From Chromatocurvus sp046260765 (GTDB lineage Bacteria; Pseudomonadota; Gammaproteobacteria; Pseudomonadales; Halieaceae), in assembly GCA_046260765.1 (NCBI GenBank), contig JBHEOO010000004.1, forward strand, positions 52,659 through 116,658: a DNA stretch of 64,000 bases, read 5' to 3'. The stretch's first letter is position 1. Each line of letters opens with the position of its first letter. The position numbers and the translations under genes are program-made. A model generated the notes under the pieces. That model was not told where the DNA came from, ran no database searches, and saw nothing but the letters and a program-made list of their open reading frames with translations. Below are positions 27,507 to 36,610 of this stretch, piece by piece.

Positions 27507-28853
27507 ATGATCAAGATCAAACGGGGGCTGGATATTCCCATCGCGGGCAGTCCAGAACAATCCATTCACGAAGCGCCGGCAGCGCGGGCCGTTGCCGTAG
27601 TCGGGTTTGATTATCCCGGCATGAGGCCGACGATGGAGGTCGCCGAAGGTGATCGCGTGGTCACAGGGCAGCTGCTCTTCAGCGACAAGAAAACAGAAGG
27701 CGTCATCTACACCTCACCCGGGTGTGGTCGGGTGTCGGCAATCAACCGCGGCGCCAAGCGAGTGCTGCAGTCCGTCGTCATTGACCTTGACGGCGATGAC
27801 AGTATCAGTGTTGATCCCATGTCCGCGGACGCGGCACGGGGCCTCGATAAGGATGCCGTGCGCGAGCGGCTGGTCGGTTCCGGGCAGTGGACGGCACTGC
27901 GAACGCGCCCCTTCAGCAAAGTGCCTGCCATTTCAGGCGAGGCTGCGGCAATTTTTGTTACAGCAATCGACACCCATCCGCTGGCGGCAGATCCCGCCGT
28001 TGTTGTTGCCGAACAGTCCGAGGCCTTTGCCTTAGGTCTTGACCTGCTTTCAGGCCAGACGAGTGGAGCCACTTATGTCTGCACTGCGCCGGGTGCAGAC
28101 ATACCCTCAGGCAGTGCACCGACGATCCAGCGCGTTGAGTTCGCCGGGCCGCACCCTGCTGGCCTGGCGGGAACCCACATCCACATGCTGCTCGGTGTGA
28201 ACATGGAAAAGCAGGTGTGGATCGTCGGCTATCAGGACGTTATTGCCATAGGGCGTCTTTTCCTGGATGGCAAACTCTACACCGACCGTGTTATCGCCTT
28301 GGCCGGCCCCCAGGTCGAGAGCCCGCGTCTGCTGCGGACACGATTGGGCGCCGACCTTGAAGCCCTCGTCGCGGGAGAGATGCGCGGTGATGACAACCGG
28401 GTCATATCCGGCTCAGTGCTCGGCGGTCGCGGCGTAAACGGCGCCACAGCTTACCTGGGGCGGTATCACAACCAGGTTACCGTTATCGGCGAGGGGGGCC
28501 AGCGCGAGTTTTTCGGCTGGCTATCGCCAGGACGCAGAAAACATTCCAATATGAGTATTTACCTGAGTAGCTTTCTCGGCACCGGCGGCGCGCTACCCAT
28601 GACAACGACGACCAACGGCAGCGCACGCGCCATGGTGCCGGTTGGAAGCTATGAAAAGGTGGTGCCGCTGGACATTCTTCCCACGCAGCTCCTGCGTGCG
28701 TTGATCGTCGGCGATACCGAAACGGCTCAATCCCTGGGTGCGCTGGAACTGGATGAGGAAGACCTCGCGCTTTGCACCTACGTCTGTCCCGGCAAATATG
28801 AGTATGGGCCGATTCTTCGGGATAATCTGATACGCATTGAGAAGGAGGGCTGA
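27507..28853 (+). CDS. nqrA: Na+-translocating NADH:quinone reductase subunit A
   Basis: The 448-residue product starts MIKIKRGLDIPIAG and contains GCGRVSAINRGAKR and PFSKVP, all standard for NqrA. NqrA is the peripheral subunit that takes part in quinone binding in the six-subunit Na+ pump. The ATG at 27507 fits the family start. It heads the nqrABCDEF-apbE-nqrM operon. Confidence 0.97.
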   Translation: MIKIKRGLDIPIAGSPEQSIHEAPAARAVAVVGFDYPGMRPTMEVAEGDRVVTGQLLFSDKKTEGVIYTSPGCGRVSAINRGAKRVLQSVVIDLDGDDSISVDPMSADAARGLDKDAVRERLVGSGQWTALRTRPFSKVPAISGEAAAIFVTAIDTHPLAADPAVVVAEQSEAFALGLDLLSGQTSGATYVCTAPGADIPSGSAPTIQRVEFAGPHPAGLAGTHIHMLLGVNMEKQVWIVGYQDVIAIGRLFLDGKLYTDRVIALAGPQVESPRLLRTRLGADLEALVAGEMRGDDNRVISGSVLGGRGVNGATAYLGRYHNQVTVIGEGGQREFFGWLSPGRRKHSNMSIYLSSFLGTGGALPMTTTTNGSARAMVPVGSYEKVVPLDILPTQLLRALIVGDTETAQSLGALELDEEDLALCTYVCPGKYEYGPILRDNLIRIEKEG

Positions 28854-28854
28854 C

Positions 28855-30054
28855 GTGGGCCTGCGCAATATTCTTGACAACGTAGAACCCCAGTTTCAGG
28901 AGGGAGGGCGGTTCAGCCGTTTTTACCCGCTGTACGAAGCGGTGGATACCTTTATGTTCTCGCCGGGCAGCGTAACGCGCAGCACCGCGCACGTGCGCGA
29001 CGGCATCGACCTCAAGCGCATCATGATCACCGTGTGGATGTCAGTATTTCCCGCGATGCTGTACGGTATGTACAACCTCGGCTTCCAGGCCAATGATGTG
29101 CTTGCCGCTACCGGCGGGAGCATTGACGGCTGGCGTGGCACTCTCATCGAGACATTCGGTGGATATGATGCCAGCAGCATCTGGCATTGCCTGTGGTTCG
29201 GAATGCTGTTCTTCCTGCCAATCTACGCGGTGACAATTGTTGTCGGCGGGTTCTGGGAGGTGCTGTTTGCCATCAAGCGTGGCCACGAAGTCAATGAAGG
29301 CTTCTTTGTCACTTCAATTCTGTTTGCCCTCATCTGCCCACCGGATCTGCCACTATGGCAGGCGGCACTCGGCATCAGCTTCGGCGTCGTTATCGGCAAG
29401 GAAGTCTTCGGTGGCACGGGCAAGAACTTCCTCAATCCGGCACTGACCGCCCGCGCGTTCCTGTACTTCGCGTATCCGGCACAGCTTTCAGGTGATGCTG
29501 TCTGGACGGCTGTCGACGGTTATTCCGGCGCCACGCCGCTAGGGGTCGTTGCCTCAGAGGGCATGGCCGGACTGCAGGCGCAATATTCCTGGATGGATGC
29601 CTTCATCGGTGCAATTCCCGGGTCTATCGGGGAGACCTCTACGCTTGCCATTCTTATCGGCGGCGCAGCACTGCTGCTGACGCGTATTGCGTCCTGGCGC
29701 ATTGTTGCCGGGGTTTTCCTTGGGATGTTCATTTTCTCCACCTTCCTTAACTTTGTGGGGTCGGATACCAATCCGGCATTCTCAATGCCCTGGTATTGGC
29801 ACTTCGTCGTGGGCGGCTTTGCGTTTGGTATGTTCTTTATGGCGACAGACCCTGTCTCGTCGGCGATGACCAACGGCGGGCGCTGGGCCTTCGGTATCCT
29901 GATTGGGGTCATGGCGGTCATTATCCGCGTGGTCAATCCGGCTTTCCCGGAGGGTATGATGCTGGCTATCCTGTTCGCGAACCTGTTTGCACCGCTCATG
30001 GATCATTTTGTAATCCAGAGCAACATCAAGCGGAGGATTGCCCGTGTCCAGTAA
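28855..30054 (+). CDS. nqrB: Na+-NQR subunit B
   Basis: This 399-residue polytopic membrane subunit begins with GTG one base after the nqrA stop, at the conserved GLRNILDNVEPQF. The covalent FMN site is T227 in YSGATPLG. NqrB also binds riboflavin and carries much of the Na+ pathway. The following nqrC start overlaps it by 11 bases. Confidence 0.97.
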   Translation: MGLRNILDNVEPQFQEGGRFSRFYPLYEAVDTFMFSPGSVTRSTAHVRDGIDLKRIMITVWMSVFPAMLYGMYNLGFQANDVLAATGGSIDGWRGTLIETFGGYDASSIWHCLWFGMLFFLPIYAVTIVVGGFWEVLFAIKRGHEVNEGFFVTSILFALICPPDLPLWQAALGISFGVVIGKEVFGGTGKNFLNPALTARAFLYFAYPAQLSGDAVWTAVDGYSGATPLGVVASEGMAGLQAQYSWMDAFIGAIPGSIGETSTLAILIGGAALLLTRIASWRIVAGVFLGMFIFSTFLNFVGSDTNPAFSMPWYWHFVVGGFAFGMFFMATDPVSSAMTNGGRWAFGILIGVMAVIIRVVNPAFPEGMMLAILFANLFAPLMDHFVIQSNIKRRIARVQ

Positions 30055-30817
30055 CGACAGCATCAAGAAAATCATTACGGTCGCCTTTTCGCTCTGTATC
30101 GTATGCTCCGTGGTGGTATCCACTGCGGCAGTACTGCTGAAGCCGGCCCAGGAAGCCAATCGCGACCTCGATCGTAAACGCAACATTCTGCAGGCGGCAG
30201 GCATGCTTGAAGAGGGGAAGACAGTAGAAGAGCTTTTCCTTCGCATTGAGCCGCGCTACGTCGATCTTCGCACTGGAGCGTTCGCACAGGACGTGCCGGC
30301 GGGATATAACCAGCAGAAGGCCTCCAAGAACCCGCAACTATCCACGAATCTGAGTCAGGATGAGGACCGGGCAGGTATTGGCCGCAAGGCACATTTTGCG
30401 GAGGTCTACCTGGTTGAGTCGCCCGATGGTAGCGGACTCGACAAAATCATCCTTCCGGTGCATGGCTACGGCCTGTGGTCAACGCTGTACGGCTTCGTTG
30501 CGCTCGAGTCCGATGCCGATACCATAGCCGGACTCGGTTTTTATGAGCACGGTGAAACACCGGGCCTCGGCGGTGAGGTCGACAATCCTCGCTGGAAGGC
30601 CCAGTGGCCAGGCAAGAAGGTCTATCGTGACGGCGAAGCGGCGATTGCGCTTGCCAAGGGTAGCGTGGATTCATCCAGCCCCGACGCGAAATGGCGGGTC
30701 GACGGCCTGTCCGGCGCCACACTCACCAGCCGGGGCGTCACGGACCTTGTGCAGTTCTGGCTTGGAGAAAGTGGCTTCAAACCTTTCCTCACTAATCTGA
30801 AAACGGGAGACGCCTGA
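30044..30817 (+). CDS. nqrC: Na+-NQR subunit C
   Basis: The 257-residue subunit has one N-terminal membrane span (about 11-32) and a periplasmic FMN-binding domain with the flavinylation site T226 in LSGATLTS. GTG 30044 was chosen because GGAGG lies seven bases before it and the reading VSSNDSIKK aligns with family starts. ApbE is expected to attach FMN to this Thr and to that of NqrB. Confidence 0.97.
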   Translation: MSSNDSIKKIITVAFSLCIVCSVVVSTAAVLLKPAQEANRDLDRKRNILQAAGMLEEGKTVEELFLRIEPRYVDLRTGAFAQDVPAGYNQQKASKNPQLSTNLSQDEDRAGIGRKAHFAEVYLVESPDGSGLDKIILPVHGYGLWSTLYGFVALESDADTIAGLGFYEHGETPGLGGEVDNPRWKAQWPGKKVYRDGEAAIALAKGSVDSSSPDAKWRVDGLSGATLTSRGVTDLVQFWLGESGFKPFLTNLKTGDA

Positions 30818-30818
30818 C

Positions 30819-31481
30819 ATGCAGGGCATCAAGGATACACTGACGACACCAATCTTCAGGAATAATCCGATTGCACTGCAGATCCTCGGTATCTGCAGCG
30901 CTCTCGCGGTCACGTCGTCACTCAAGGTTACGTTGGTCATGTGCGTGGCACTGATCTTTGTAGTGGCTTTCTCGAATCTATTTATTTCGTTGATCCGCCA
31001 CCAGATCCCCAGCAGCATTCGCATTATCGTGCAGATGACCATCATTGCGTCATTGGTGATTCTGGTCGACGAAGTGATCAAGGCGGTTGCCTACGACATC
31101 AGCAAGCAGCTGTCAGTGTTCGTCGGGTTGATCATTACCAACTGTATTGTCATGGGCCGGGCCGAAGCCTACGCGATGAAGAACCCGCCATTACCAAGCT
31201 TCGTCGACGGCGTCGGTAATGGTCTGGGCTACTCTGTCGTTCTGATCGCTGTTGCCATCGTGCGCGAGCTTTTCGGTGCAGGGAAGCTCATGGGCATCGA
31301 GATATTGCCCTTGGTCACGGAAGGCGGTTGGTACAACCCCAACGGATTGCTACTCCTGCCGCCCAGCGCATTTTTCCTGATTGGTTTCTTTATCTGGGCG
31401 CTGCGAAGCTGGGACAAGAAGCAGGTTGAGGAGCCGGACTTCCAGATGACCGGTCACACCACGGCGAAGGAGGGCGTGTGA
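30819..31481 (+). CDS. nqrD: Na+-NQR subunit D
   Basis: A 220-residue membrane subunit with about six spans. The motifs NCIVMGRAEAYA and FVDGVGNGLGYS are conserved. Together with NqrE it holds the intramembrane iron centre, ligated by Cys residues in the pseudo-symmetric helices (NCIVMGR here). It starts one base after nqrC stops and overlaps nqrE by one base. Confidence 0.97.
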   Translation: MQGIKDTLTTPIFRNNPIALQILGICSALAVTSSLKVTLVMCVALIFVVAFSNLFISLIRHQIPSSIRIIVQMTIIASLVILVDEVIKAVAYDISKQLSVFVGLIITNCIVMGRAEAYAMKNPPLPSFVDGVGNGLGYSVVLIAVAIVRELFGAGKLMGIEILPLVTEGGWYNPNGLLLLPPSAFFLIGFFIWALRSWDKKQVEEPDFQMTGHTTAKEGV

Positions 31482-32089
31482 TGGAATATTATCTGAGCCT
31501 GTTTATCCGCGCCGTGTTTATTGAAAATATGGCGCTGGCGTTCTTTCTGGGCATGTGCACCTTCCTGGCCGTTTCCAAGAAGATCTCGGCTGCTCTGGGG
31601 CTTGGCATCGCCGTTATCGCGGTGCTCACCATCACTGTGCCGGTGAATAACCTTATCTTCAATTATCTGCTTGCCGATGGTGCGCTCGCCTGGGCCGGGT
31701 TACCCGATGTCGATCTCAGTTTTCTTGGCCTGCTTTCCTACATCGGCGTGATCGCGGCACTCATACAGATTCTCGAGATGTTTCTCGACAAGTATGTGCC
31801 AGCGCTTTACAACGCACTCGGCGTGTTTCTGCCACTTATCACGGTAAACTGCGCCATCCTTGGCGCATCCCTGTTCATGGTTGAGCGCGATTACAATTTC
31901 GGCGAGAGCGTGGTATTCGGCGCGGGCGCCGGTGTTGGCTGGGCACTTGCCATCGTCGCTCTGGCGGGCATCCGTGAAAAACTTAAATACAGCGATGTGC
32001 CCGATGGCTTGCAGGGACTGGGCATAACCTTTATCACTGTGGGGCTGATGTCACTTGGCTTCATGTCGTTTGGCGGTATTGATCTGTAG
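31481..32089 (+). CDS. nqrE: Na+-NQR subunit E
   Basis: A 202-residue membrane subunit homologous to NqrD. It begins at ATG 31481 in a TGATG overlap with nqrD, with GGAGG seven bases upstream. LGMCTFLAVSKK and NCAILGASLFMVERDY carry the Cys residues that share the intramembrane iron centre. Confidence 0.97.
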   Translation: MEYYLSLFIRAVFIENMALAFFLGMCTFLAVSKKISAALGLGIAVIAVLTITVPVNNLIFNYLLADGALAWAGLPDVDLSFLGLLSYIGVIAALIQILEMFLDKYVPALYNALGVFLPLITVNCAILGASLFMVERDYNFGESVVFGAGAGVGWALAIVALAGIREKLKYSDVPDGLQGLGITFITVGLMSLGFMSFGGIDL

Positions 32090-32137
32090 CTGCGGCCACT
32101 CTTGCGTCTGTAGTTTCGAAATAGCGAGGAAATCTGG

Positions 32138-33361
32138 ATGGATATGACTATTGTGTTCGGTGTCGCCATGTTTACGGCGATCGTCCTTGCACTCGTGCTG
32201 GTGATTCTGTTTGCGCGCACGCGACTGGTAAGCAGCGGCGATGTGACGATACAGATCAACGGCGAGAAGACCATTACCGTTCCCGCCGGTGGCAAGTTGC
32301 TGCAGACGCTTTCAGACGCTGAAATTTTCCTGGCGTCCGCCTGCGGCGGCGGTGGCACCTGCGCGCAGTGCAAGTGCATAGTCAACGAAGGCGGTGGGGC
32401 CATGCTGCCAACCGAGGAGTCGCATTTTTCCCGCCGCGACGCATCCGAGGGCTGGCGACTTAGCTGCCAGACTGCGGTCAAGCAGGACATGAAAATCGTC
32501 GTCCCGGAAGAAGTGTTCGGTGTTCGACAGTGGGAATGTGAGGTCCTGAGCAACCCTAACGTCGCCACCTTTATCAAGGAGCTGACACTGAAGCTGCCCG
32601 AGGGAGAGAACGTCGAATTCCGCGCCGGGGGTTATGTTCAGCTTGAGTGTCCGCCACACGTCGTACGCTACGAGGATTTTGACGTCGACGAGGAGTATCG
32701 CGCAGACTGGGAGCGTTTTGGGTTCTTCAAGGTGATATCAAAGGTCGAGGAGACGACGATTCGCGCGTACTCCATGGCCAACTACCCGGAAGAGGAAGGC
32801 ATCGTCAAATTCAATATCCGGATTGCGACGCCGCCGCCCGGCAGCGAGGGAATTCCGGCAGGCAAGATGTCGTCCTGGGTGTTCAATCTCAAACCTGGAG
32901 ACAAGGTGACTGTTTACGGCCCCTTTGGCGAGTTCTTCGCCAAGGAGACCGAAAGCGAGATGGTCTTTATTGGCGGCGGAGCGGGTATGGCGCCGATGCG
33001 ATCACACATCTTCGACCAGCTGCTGCGCCTCGACACCCAGCGTAAAATCACGTTCTGGTACGGCGCTCGCTCGCTCAAGGAAATGTTCTACGTTGAAGAC
33101 TACGACAAGCTCGCGGAAGAACATGAGAACTTCACCTGGCACGTTGCATTGTCTGATCCGCAGCCTGAAGACAACTGGACCGGCGACACAGGGTTTATTC
33201 ACAATGTGCTTTACGAGCGCTACCTGAAAGACCATCCGGCACCCGAGGATTGTGAGTTCTACATGTGTGGTCCCCCGATGATGAACGCGGCCTGCGTCAA
33301 GCTCCTGACTGATCTGGGTGTGGAGCCGGAGAACATCATGCTGGATGACTTTGGTGGCTGA
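32138..33361 (+). CDS. nqrF: Na+-NQR subunit F
   Basis: The 407-residue electron-input subunit has an N-terminal membrane span (about 5-26) and a [2Fe-2S] domain with C69, C75, C78 and C110. An FAD-binding motif RAYSMANY and an NADH-binding domain (FIGGGAGMAPMRSH, FYMCGPPMMN) follow. It oxidises NADH on the cytoplasmic side. A strong terminator lies just after the stop, inside the start of apbE. Confidence 0.97.
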   Translation: MDMTIVFGVAMFTAIVLALVLVILFARTRLVSSGDVTIQINGEKTITVPAGGKLLQTLSDAEIFLASACGGGGTCAQCKCIVNEGGGAMLPTEESHFSRRDASEGWRLSCQTAVKQDMKIVVPEEVFGVRQWECEVLSNPNVATFIKELTLKLPEGENVEFRAGGYVQLECPPHVVRYEDFDVDEEYRADWERFGFFKVISKVEETTIRAYSMANYPEEEGIVKFNIRIATPPPGSEGIPAGKMSSWVFNLKPGDKVTVYGPFGEFFAKETESEMVFIGGGAGMAPMRSHIFDQLLRLDTQRKITFWYGARSLKEMFYVEDYDKLAEEHENFTWHVALSDPQPEDNWTGDTGFIHNVLYERYLKDHPAPEDCEFYMCGPPMMNAACVKLLTDLGVEPENIMLDDFGG

Positions 33362-33371
33362 CGGGTTTGCC

Positions 33372-34400
33372 TTGAGCGGAAAAAGCCACCTTCACAGGTG
33401 GCTTTTTTTTGCTGTTCTGATCGTCCTTGCAGGCTGCCAGGACTCTGTACAGACGCACAGGCTGCAGGGCGACACGATGGGCACCACCTGGCATGTCACC
33501 TACACCGGTAACGTGAGCCCTGGCGCGGTGAAAAGCGATATCGAGTCTGTGCTGGAATCGGTCAATGACAGCATGTCTACCTATCGTGCAGAGTCTGAAA
33601 TCAGCCGCTTTAATGCCAGTGGTATTGAGGATGCTATGGTCGTGTCCGCGTCCTTTGGTGAAGTTCTCACTGCTGCGCTTGATATCGGCGAACGCTCGGG
33701 CGGCGCCTATGACGTTACGGTTAGTCCCCTCGTGGATCTCTGGGGCTTTGGGGCAGGCAGTGAAGCGGAGTGGCAGATGCCATCGTCCGATCAGGTGACA
33801 GAGGCCCTTGGCCGGGTCGGGCAATCTTCTCTGGTATGGGATGCCGCCACCAGTACACTCGCCAGACGCAGGCCCGTGCAGCTCGACTTTTCGTCCATCG
33901 CCAAGGGCTACGGGGTAGATCGCGTTGCGGAAATCCTCGAGGCATACGGCCTCGCGGATTATCTGGTGGAAGTCGGCGGCGAAATGCGTGTTTCCGGTAC
34001 CAGTCCGCGCGGTGACGCCTGGCGGATTGCCGTTGAGAAGCCCGTAGCGGGTCAGCGGAGTGTGGCCGAAGCACTGGCGGTGACGAATATTGCCGTCGCC
34101 ACGTCGGGCGACTATCGGAATTTTATCGAATTCGAAGGGGTTCGATACTCACACACCATCGATCCGCGCACCGGATCACCAGTAACGCATAATCTGGTCT
34201 CTGTGACGGTGCTGCATGAAAGTTGTATGATGGCAGACAGCTGGGCGACTGCACTCAGCGTGGCGGGTCCGGATGAGGCCTTGCGACTGGCGACAGAAAA
34301 CAACCTGGCAGCCTACCTGATGGTGCGTGATGGTGACGGCGTGAAGAGTCTCGTTTCACCGGCATTTACCGCACGATTCGACACAATGACAAACGAGTAA
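33372..34400 (+). CDS. apbE: FAD:protein FMN transferase
   Basis: This 342-residue lipoprotein attaches FMN to NqrB and NqrC. The body has GDTMGTTWHVTYTG, SAISRFN-like SEISRFNASG, YDVTVSPLVDLWGFG and the catalytic HTIDPRTGSPV. A start at TTG 33372 gives a textbook lipoprotein signal (basic n-region, WLFFAVLIV core, LAGC with C22). GTG 33354 and ATG 33345 are in-frame alternatives that overlap nqrF; none has a clear ribosome site. An intrinsic terminator at 33380-33410 is encoded by the signal-peptide codons, so apbE should be expressed below the nqr genes. Confidence 0.92.
   Translation: MSGKSHLHRWLFFAVLIVLAGCQDSVQTHRLQGDTMGTTWHVTYTGNVSPGAVKSDIESVLESVNDSMSTYRAESEISRFNASGIEDAMVVSASFGEVLTAALDIGERSGGAYDVTVSPLVDLWGFGAGSEAEWQMPSSDQVTEALGRVGQSSLVWDAATSTLARRRPVQLDFSSIAKGYGVDRVAEILEAYGLADYLVEVGGEMRVSGTSPRGDAWRIAVEKPVAGQRSVAEALAVTNIAVATSGDYRNFIEFEGVRYSHTIDPRTGSPVTHNLVSVTVLHESCMMADSWATALSVAGPDEALRLATENNLAAYLMVRDGDGVKSLVSPAFTARFDTMTNE
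33380..33410 (+). terminator. Intrinsic terminator after nqrF, inside the apbE 5' codons
   Basis: GCCACC (33385-33390), loop TTCACA and GGTGGC (33397-33402) form a perfect stem that A5 and T5 flanks extend to 11 bp. Eight T residues follow at 33403-33410. It lies 19 bases after the nqrF stop codon. Confidence 0.88.
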
Positions 34401-34416
34401 CAGGACGGAGTTAGCG

Positions 34417-34665
34417 ATGCTTTTGGCGTTTTTGGCAACATTCGTGATGATGGCGACTGTCATGGCAATCATGGCGGTCGGTGTCATGGCCGGCAGGGAG
34501 CCCATCAAGGGTTCATGCGGTGGTATTGGCGCAATCGGTATCGACCAGTCCTGCGAAATCTGCGGCGGCAGCCCACAGCGCTGCGAAGAAGAGACCCGCG
34601 ATGCCGACGACGGCAATCGGCGTGACGGCGCGAGGCCTGCGTTTTACGACGCCGACAAGACTTAA
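34417..34665 (+). CDS. nqrM: Na+-NQR maturation protein NqrM
   Basis: An 82-residue protein with one N-terminal membrane span (about 3-24) and four cysteines (C34, C46, C49, C56) in the pattern GSCGGIGAIG...CEICGG. This is the DUF539/NqrM family, needed to deliver iron to the NqrD/NqrE site in Vibrio. Its place right after apbE completes the maturation set for the pump. Confidence 0.93.
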   Translation: MLLAFLATFVMMATVMAIMAVGVMAGREPIKGSCGGIGAIGIDQSCEICGGSPQRCEEETRDADDGNRRDGARPAFYDADKT

Positions 34666-34671
34666 GCGCGT

Positions 34672-35925
34672 GTGAAGGGGTCGAGGACCTACCCGCTCTT
34701 TATCGGCTACCGCTACAGCTTCAGTCGCAAACGCAACCGCTTTACGGCACTTGTGTCTGTCATCTCCATGATCGGCATGGCGCTCGGCGTGGCCAGCCTG
34801 ATTGTCGTGCTCTCCGTCATGAACGGGTTTGCCGTTGAATTGCGTGATCGTATTCTTTCCCTGGTACCCCACGGTTACGTGAATTTCCTGGACGATGATG
34901 CGGCAACGCACTGGGCAGAGCAGATGCAGCAGGTGGCAGAGATGCCCGGTGTGGTCGCCGTAGCACCCTTTCTGCGCGAGCAGGTATTGCTTGGTACAGG
35001 AAGCGCGCTTCAGGGAGCCCGCCTGTTCGGCGTGTCTCCTGCCGATGAGGCACGCGTGTCGCGCGTGGCAAATACACTGGTAGCGGGCCGTCTCGAGGCG
35101 ATCGACACGGAGCCCTTCGGGATTGTTTTAGGCGTAACACTTGCCCGCATGGTTGGTGCAGACATTGGTGATACGGTCATTGCGACACTTCCCCACCTCA
35201 CCGTCACTCCCCTCGGCGTATTTCCCCGCAGCAAGCGGCTCAAGGTGGTTGGTCTTTTTCAGGTAGGCGCACAACAGGATGCAGAGCAGGCCTACGTGTC
35301 GATCGACACCGCGCAGCGCCTGCTCAATCGCAGCAATTCGGTGTCCGGTTTGCAGCTGAGAACCGACGACCTGTTCGCCGCGCCCGGTATCATGCACCAG
35401 GTCGGCGAGCGCCTCGGCCCCGGAGTGAGCGCCGTTGACTGGAGCCAGACACAGGGCTCGCTGTTTCGCGCGGTGCGCATGGAGAAAATTACCGTGGCGC
35501 TGCTGTTGTTGAGCGTCGTGGCAGTGGCCGCGTTCAACATCGTTTCTACCCTGGTCATGTCGGTAGCGGAGAAGCGTGGTGATATCGCTGTTCTGCGAAC
35601 GCTTGGGGCAGATGCGCGCGGCGTCATGACGATCTTCATTATCCACGGACTGTCTCTGGCGCTGCTGGGTGTGGCTACCGGTGGCGTCATCGGTGTGCTC
35701 CTGTCGCTGAATATTGCCGGACTGACACAGTGGGTGGAGACGCTGACCGGTGCCGTGCTGTTCGACCCCGACGTTTATTTCATCAGTGCATTACCCGCCG
35801 TGCTGGAATGGGGGGATGTACTGACCGTCGTGCTCGCCTCTCTGGGACTCGGCGCGATCGCAACGCTTTATCCGGCCTGGCGCGCGTCGAGGATTGCACC
35901 CGCGGAGGTTCTGCGCTATGCCTGA
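34672..35925 (+). CDS. lolC: Lipoprotein-releasing ABC permease LolC
   Basis: The 417-residue permease of the LolCDE complex starts with GTG at the conserved PLFIGYRYSFSRKRNRF. It has one N-terminal span, a large periplasmic domain, then three C-terminal spans (about 265-410) ending SRIAPAEVLRYA. LolCDE extracts outer-membrane lipoproteins from the inner membrane and hands them to LolA. It overlaps lolD by eight bases. Confidence 0.95.
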   Translation: MKGSRTYPLFIGYRYSFSRKRNRFTALVSVISMIGMALGVASLIVVLSVMNGFAVELRDRILSLVPHGYVNFLDDDAATHWAEQMQQVAEMPGVVAVAPFLREQVLLGTGSALQGARLFGVSPADEARVSRVANTLVAGRLEAIDTEPFGIVLGVTLARMVGADIGDTVIATLPHLTVTPLGVFPRSKRLKVVGLFQVGAQQDAEQAYVSIDTAQRLLNRSNSVSGLQLRTDDLFAAPGIMHQVGERLGPGVSAVDWSQTQGSLFRAVRMEKITVALLLLSVVAVAAFNIVSTLVMSVAEKRGDIAVLRTLGADARGVMTIFIIHGLSLALLGVATGGVIGVLLSLNIAGLTQWVETLTGAVLFDPDVYFISALPAVLEWGDVLTVVLASLGLGAIATLYPAWRASRIAPAEVLRYA

Positions 35926-36610
35926 ACCCGTTTTGCAATGCATTGGTCTCGGCAAGCAGTTCACCGATGGCAATCGCGTCATCCGGGTGCTGCAGGGTGT
36001 TGAACTGACCCTGAATCAGGGAGAGTCACTCGCTATCGTCGGTGCGTCGGGCAGCGGGAAATCGACGCTGCTCAACCTGCTTGGAGGACTCGATGTTCCC
36101 AGCGAGGGACAGGTTCTGGTGGCGGGCAGGGATGTGGCTGCGATGCGTGAGCGCGAGCGATGTCTGTGGCGCAATCAGCGCCTGGGCTTTGTTTATCAGT
36201 TTCATCATCTGCTGCCGGAGTTTACGGCGGTAGAAAATGTCGCAATGCCCCTCATTATCGGTGGCCAGAGGCGGAAAGAGGCGTTGCGCAGTGCCGCCGA
36301 TATGCTTGAACGCGTGGGTCTGGACCATCGTCTTAGCCATCGACCGGGGGCTCTCTCGGGTGGTGAGCGGCAGCGTGTAGCCATTGCGCGAGGGCTGGTC
36401 ACCACGCCCGACTGTGTACTCATGGACGAGCCCACGGGCAACCTCGATCCCGCCGCCAGCCAGCAGATTCTGTCGCTCATTGACTCCCTGGGGCGCGACA
36501 GCGCCGCATTCATCGTAGTCACCCACGATCCCGGTATCGCTGCGCGTATGCATCGTACGCTCGAGCTGCGCGACGCGGGTCTGTATCCGCCGCTCCATGC
36601 GCGGATCTGA
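35918..36610 (+). CDS. lolD: Lipoprotein-releasing ABC ATPase LolD
   Basis: A 230-residue ABC ATPase with Walker A GASGSGKST, signature LSGGERQR and Walker B VLMDEPTGNLD. The start at 35918 (MPEPVLQC) is the family start; the longer frame begins within lolC. It overlaps lolE by 14 bases. Confidence 0.96.
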   Translation: MPEPVLQCIGLGKQFTDGNRVIRVLQGVELTLNQGESLAIVGASGSGKSTLLNLLGGLDVPSEGQVLVAGRDVAAMRERERCLWRNQRLGFVYQFHHLLPEFTAVENVAMPLIIGGQRRKEALRSAADMLERVGLDHRLSHRPGALSGGERQRVAIARGLVTTPDCVLMDEPTGNLDPAASQQILSLIDSLGRDSAAFIVVTHDPGIAARMHRTLELRDAGLYPPLHARI

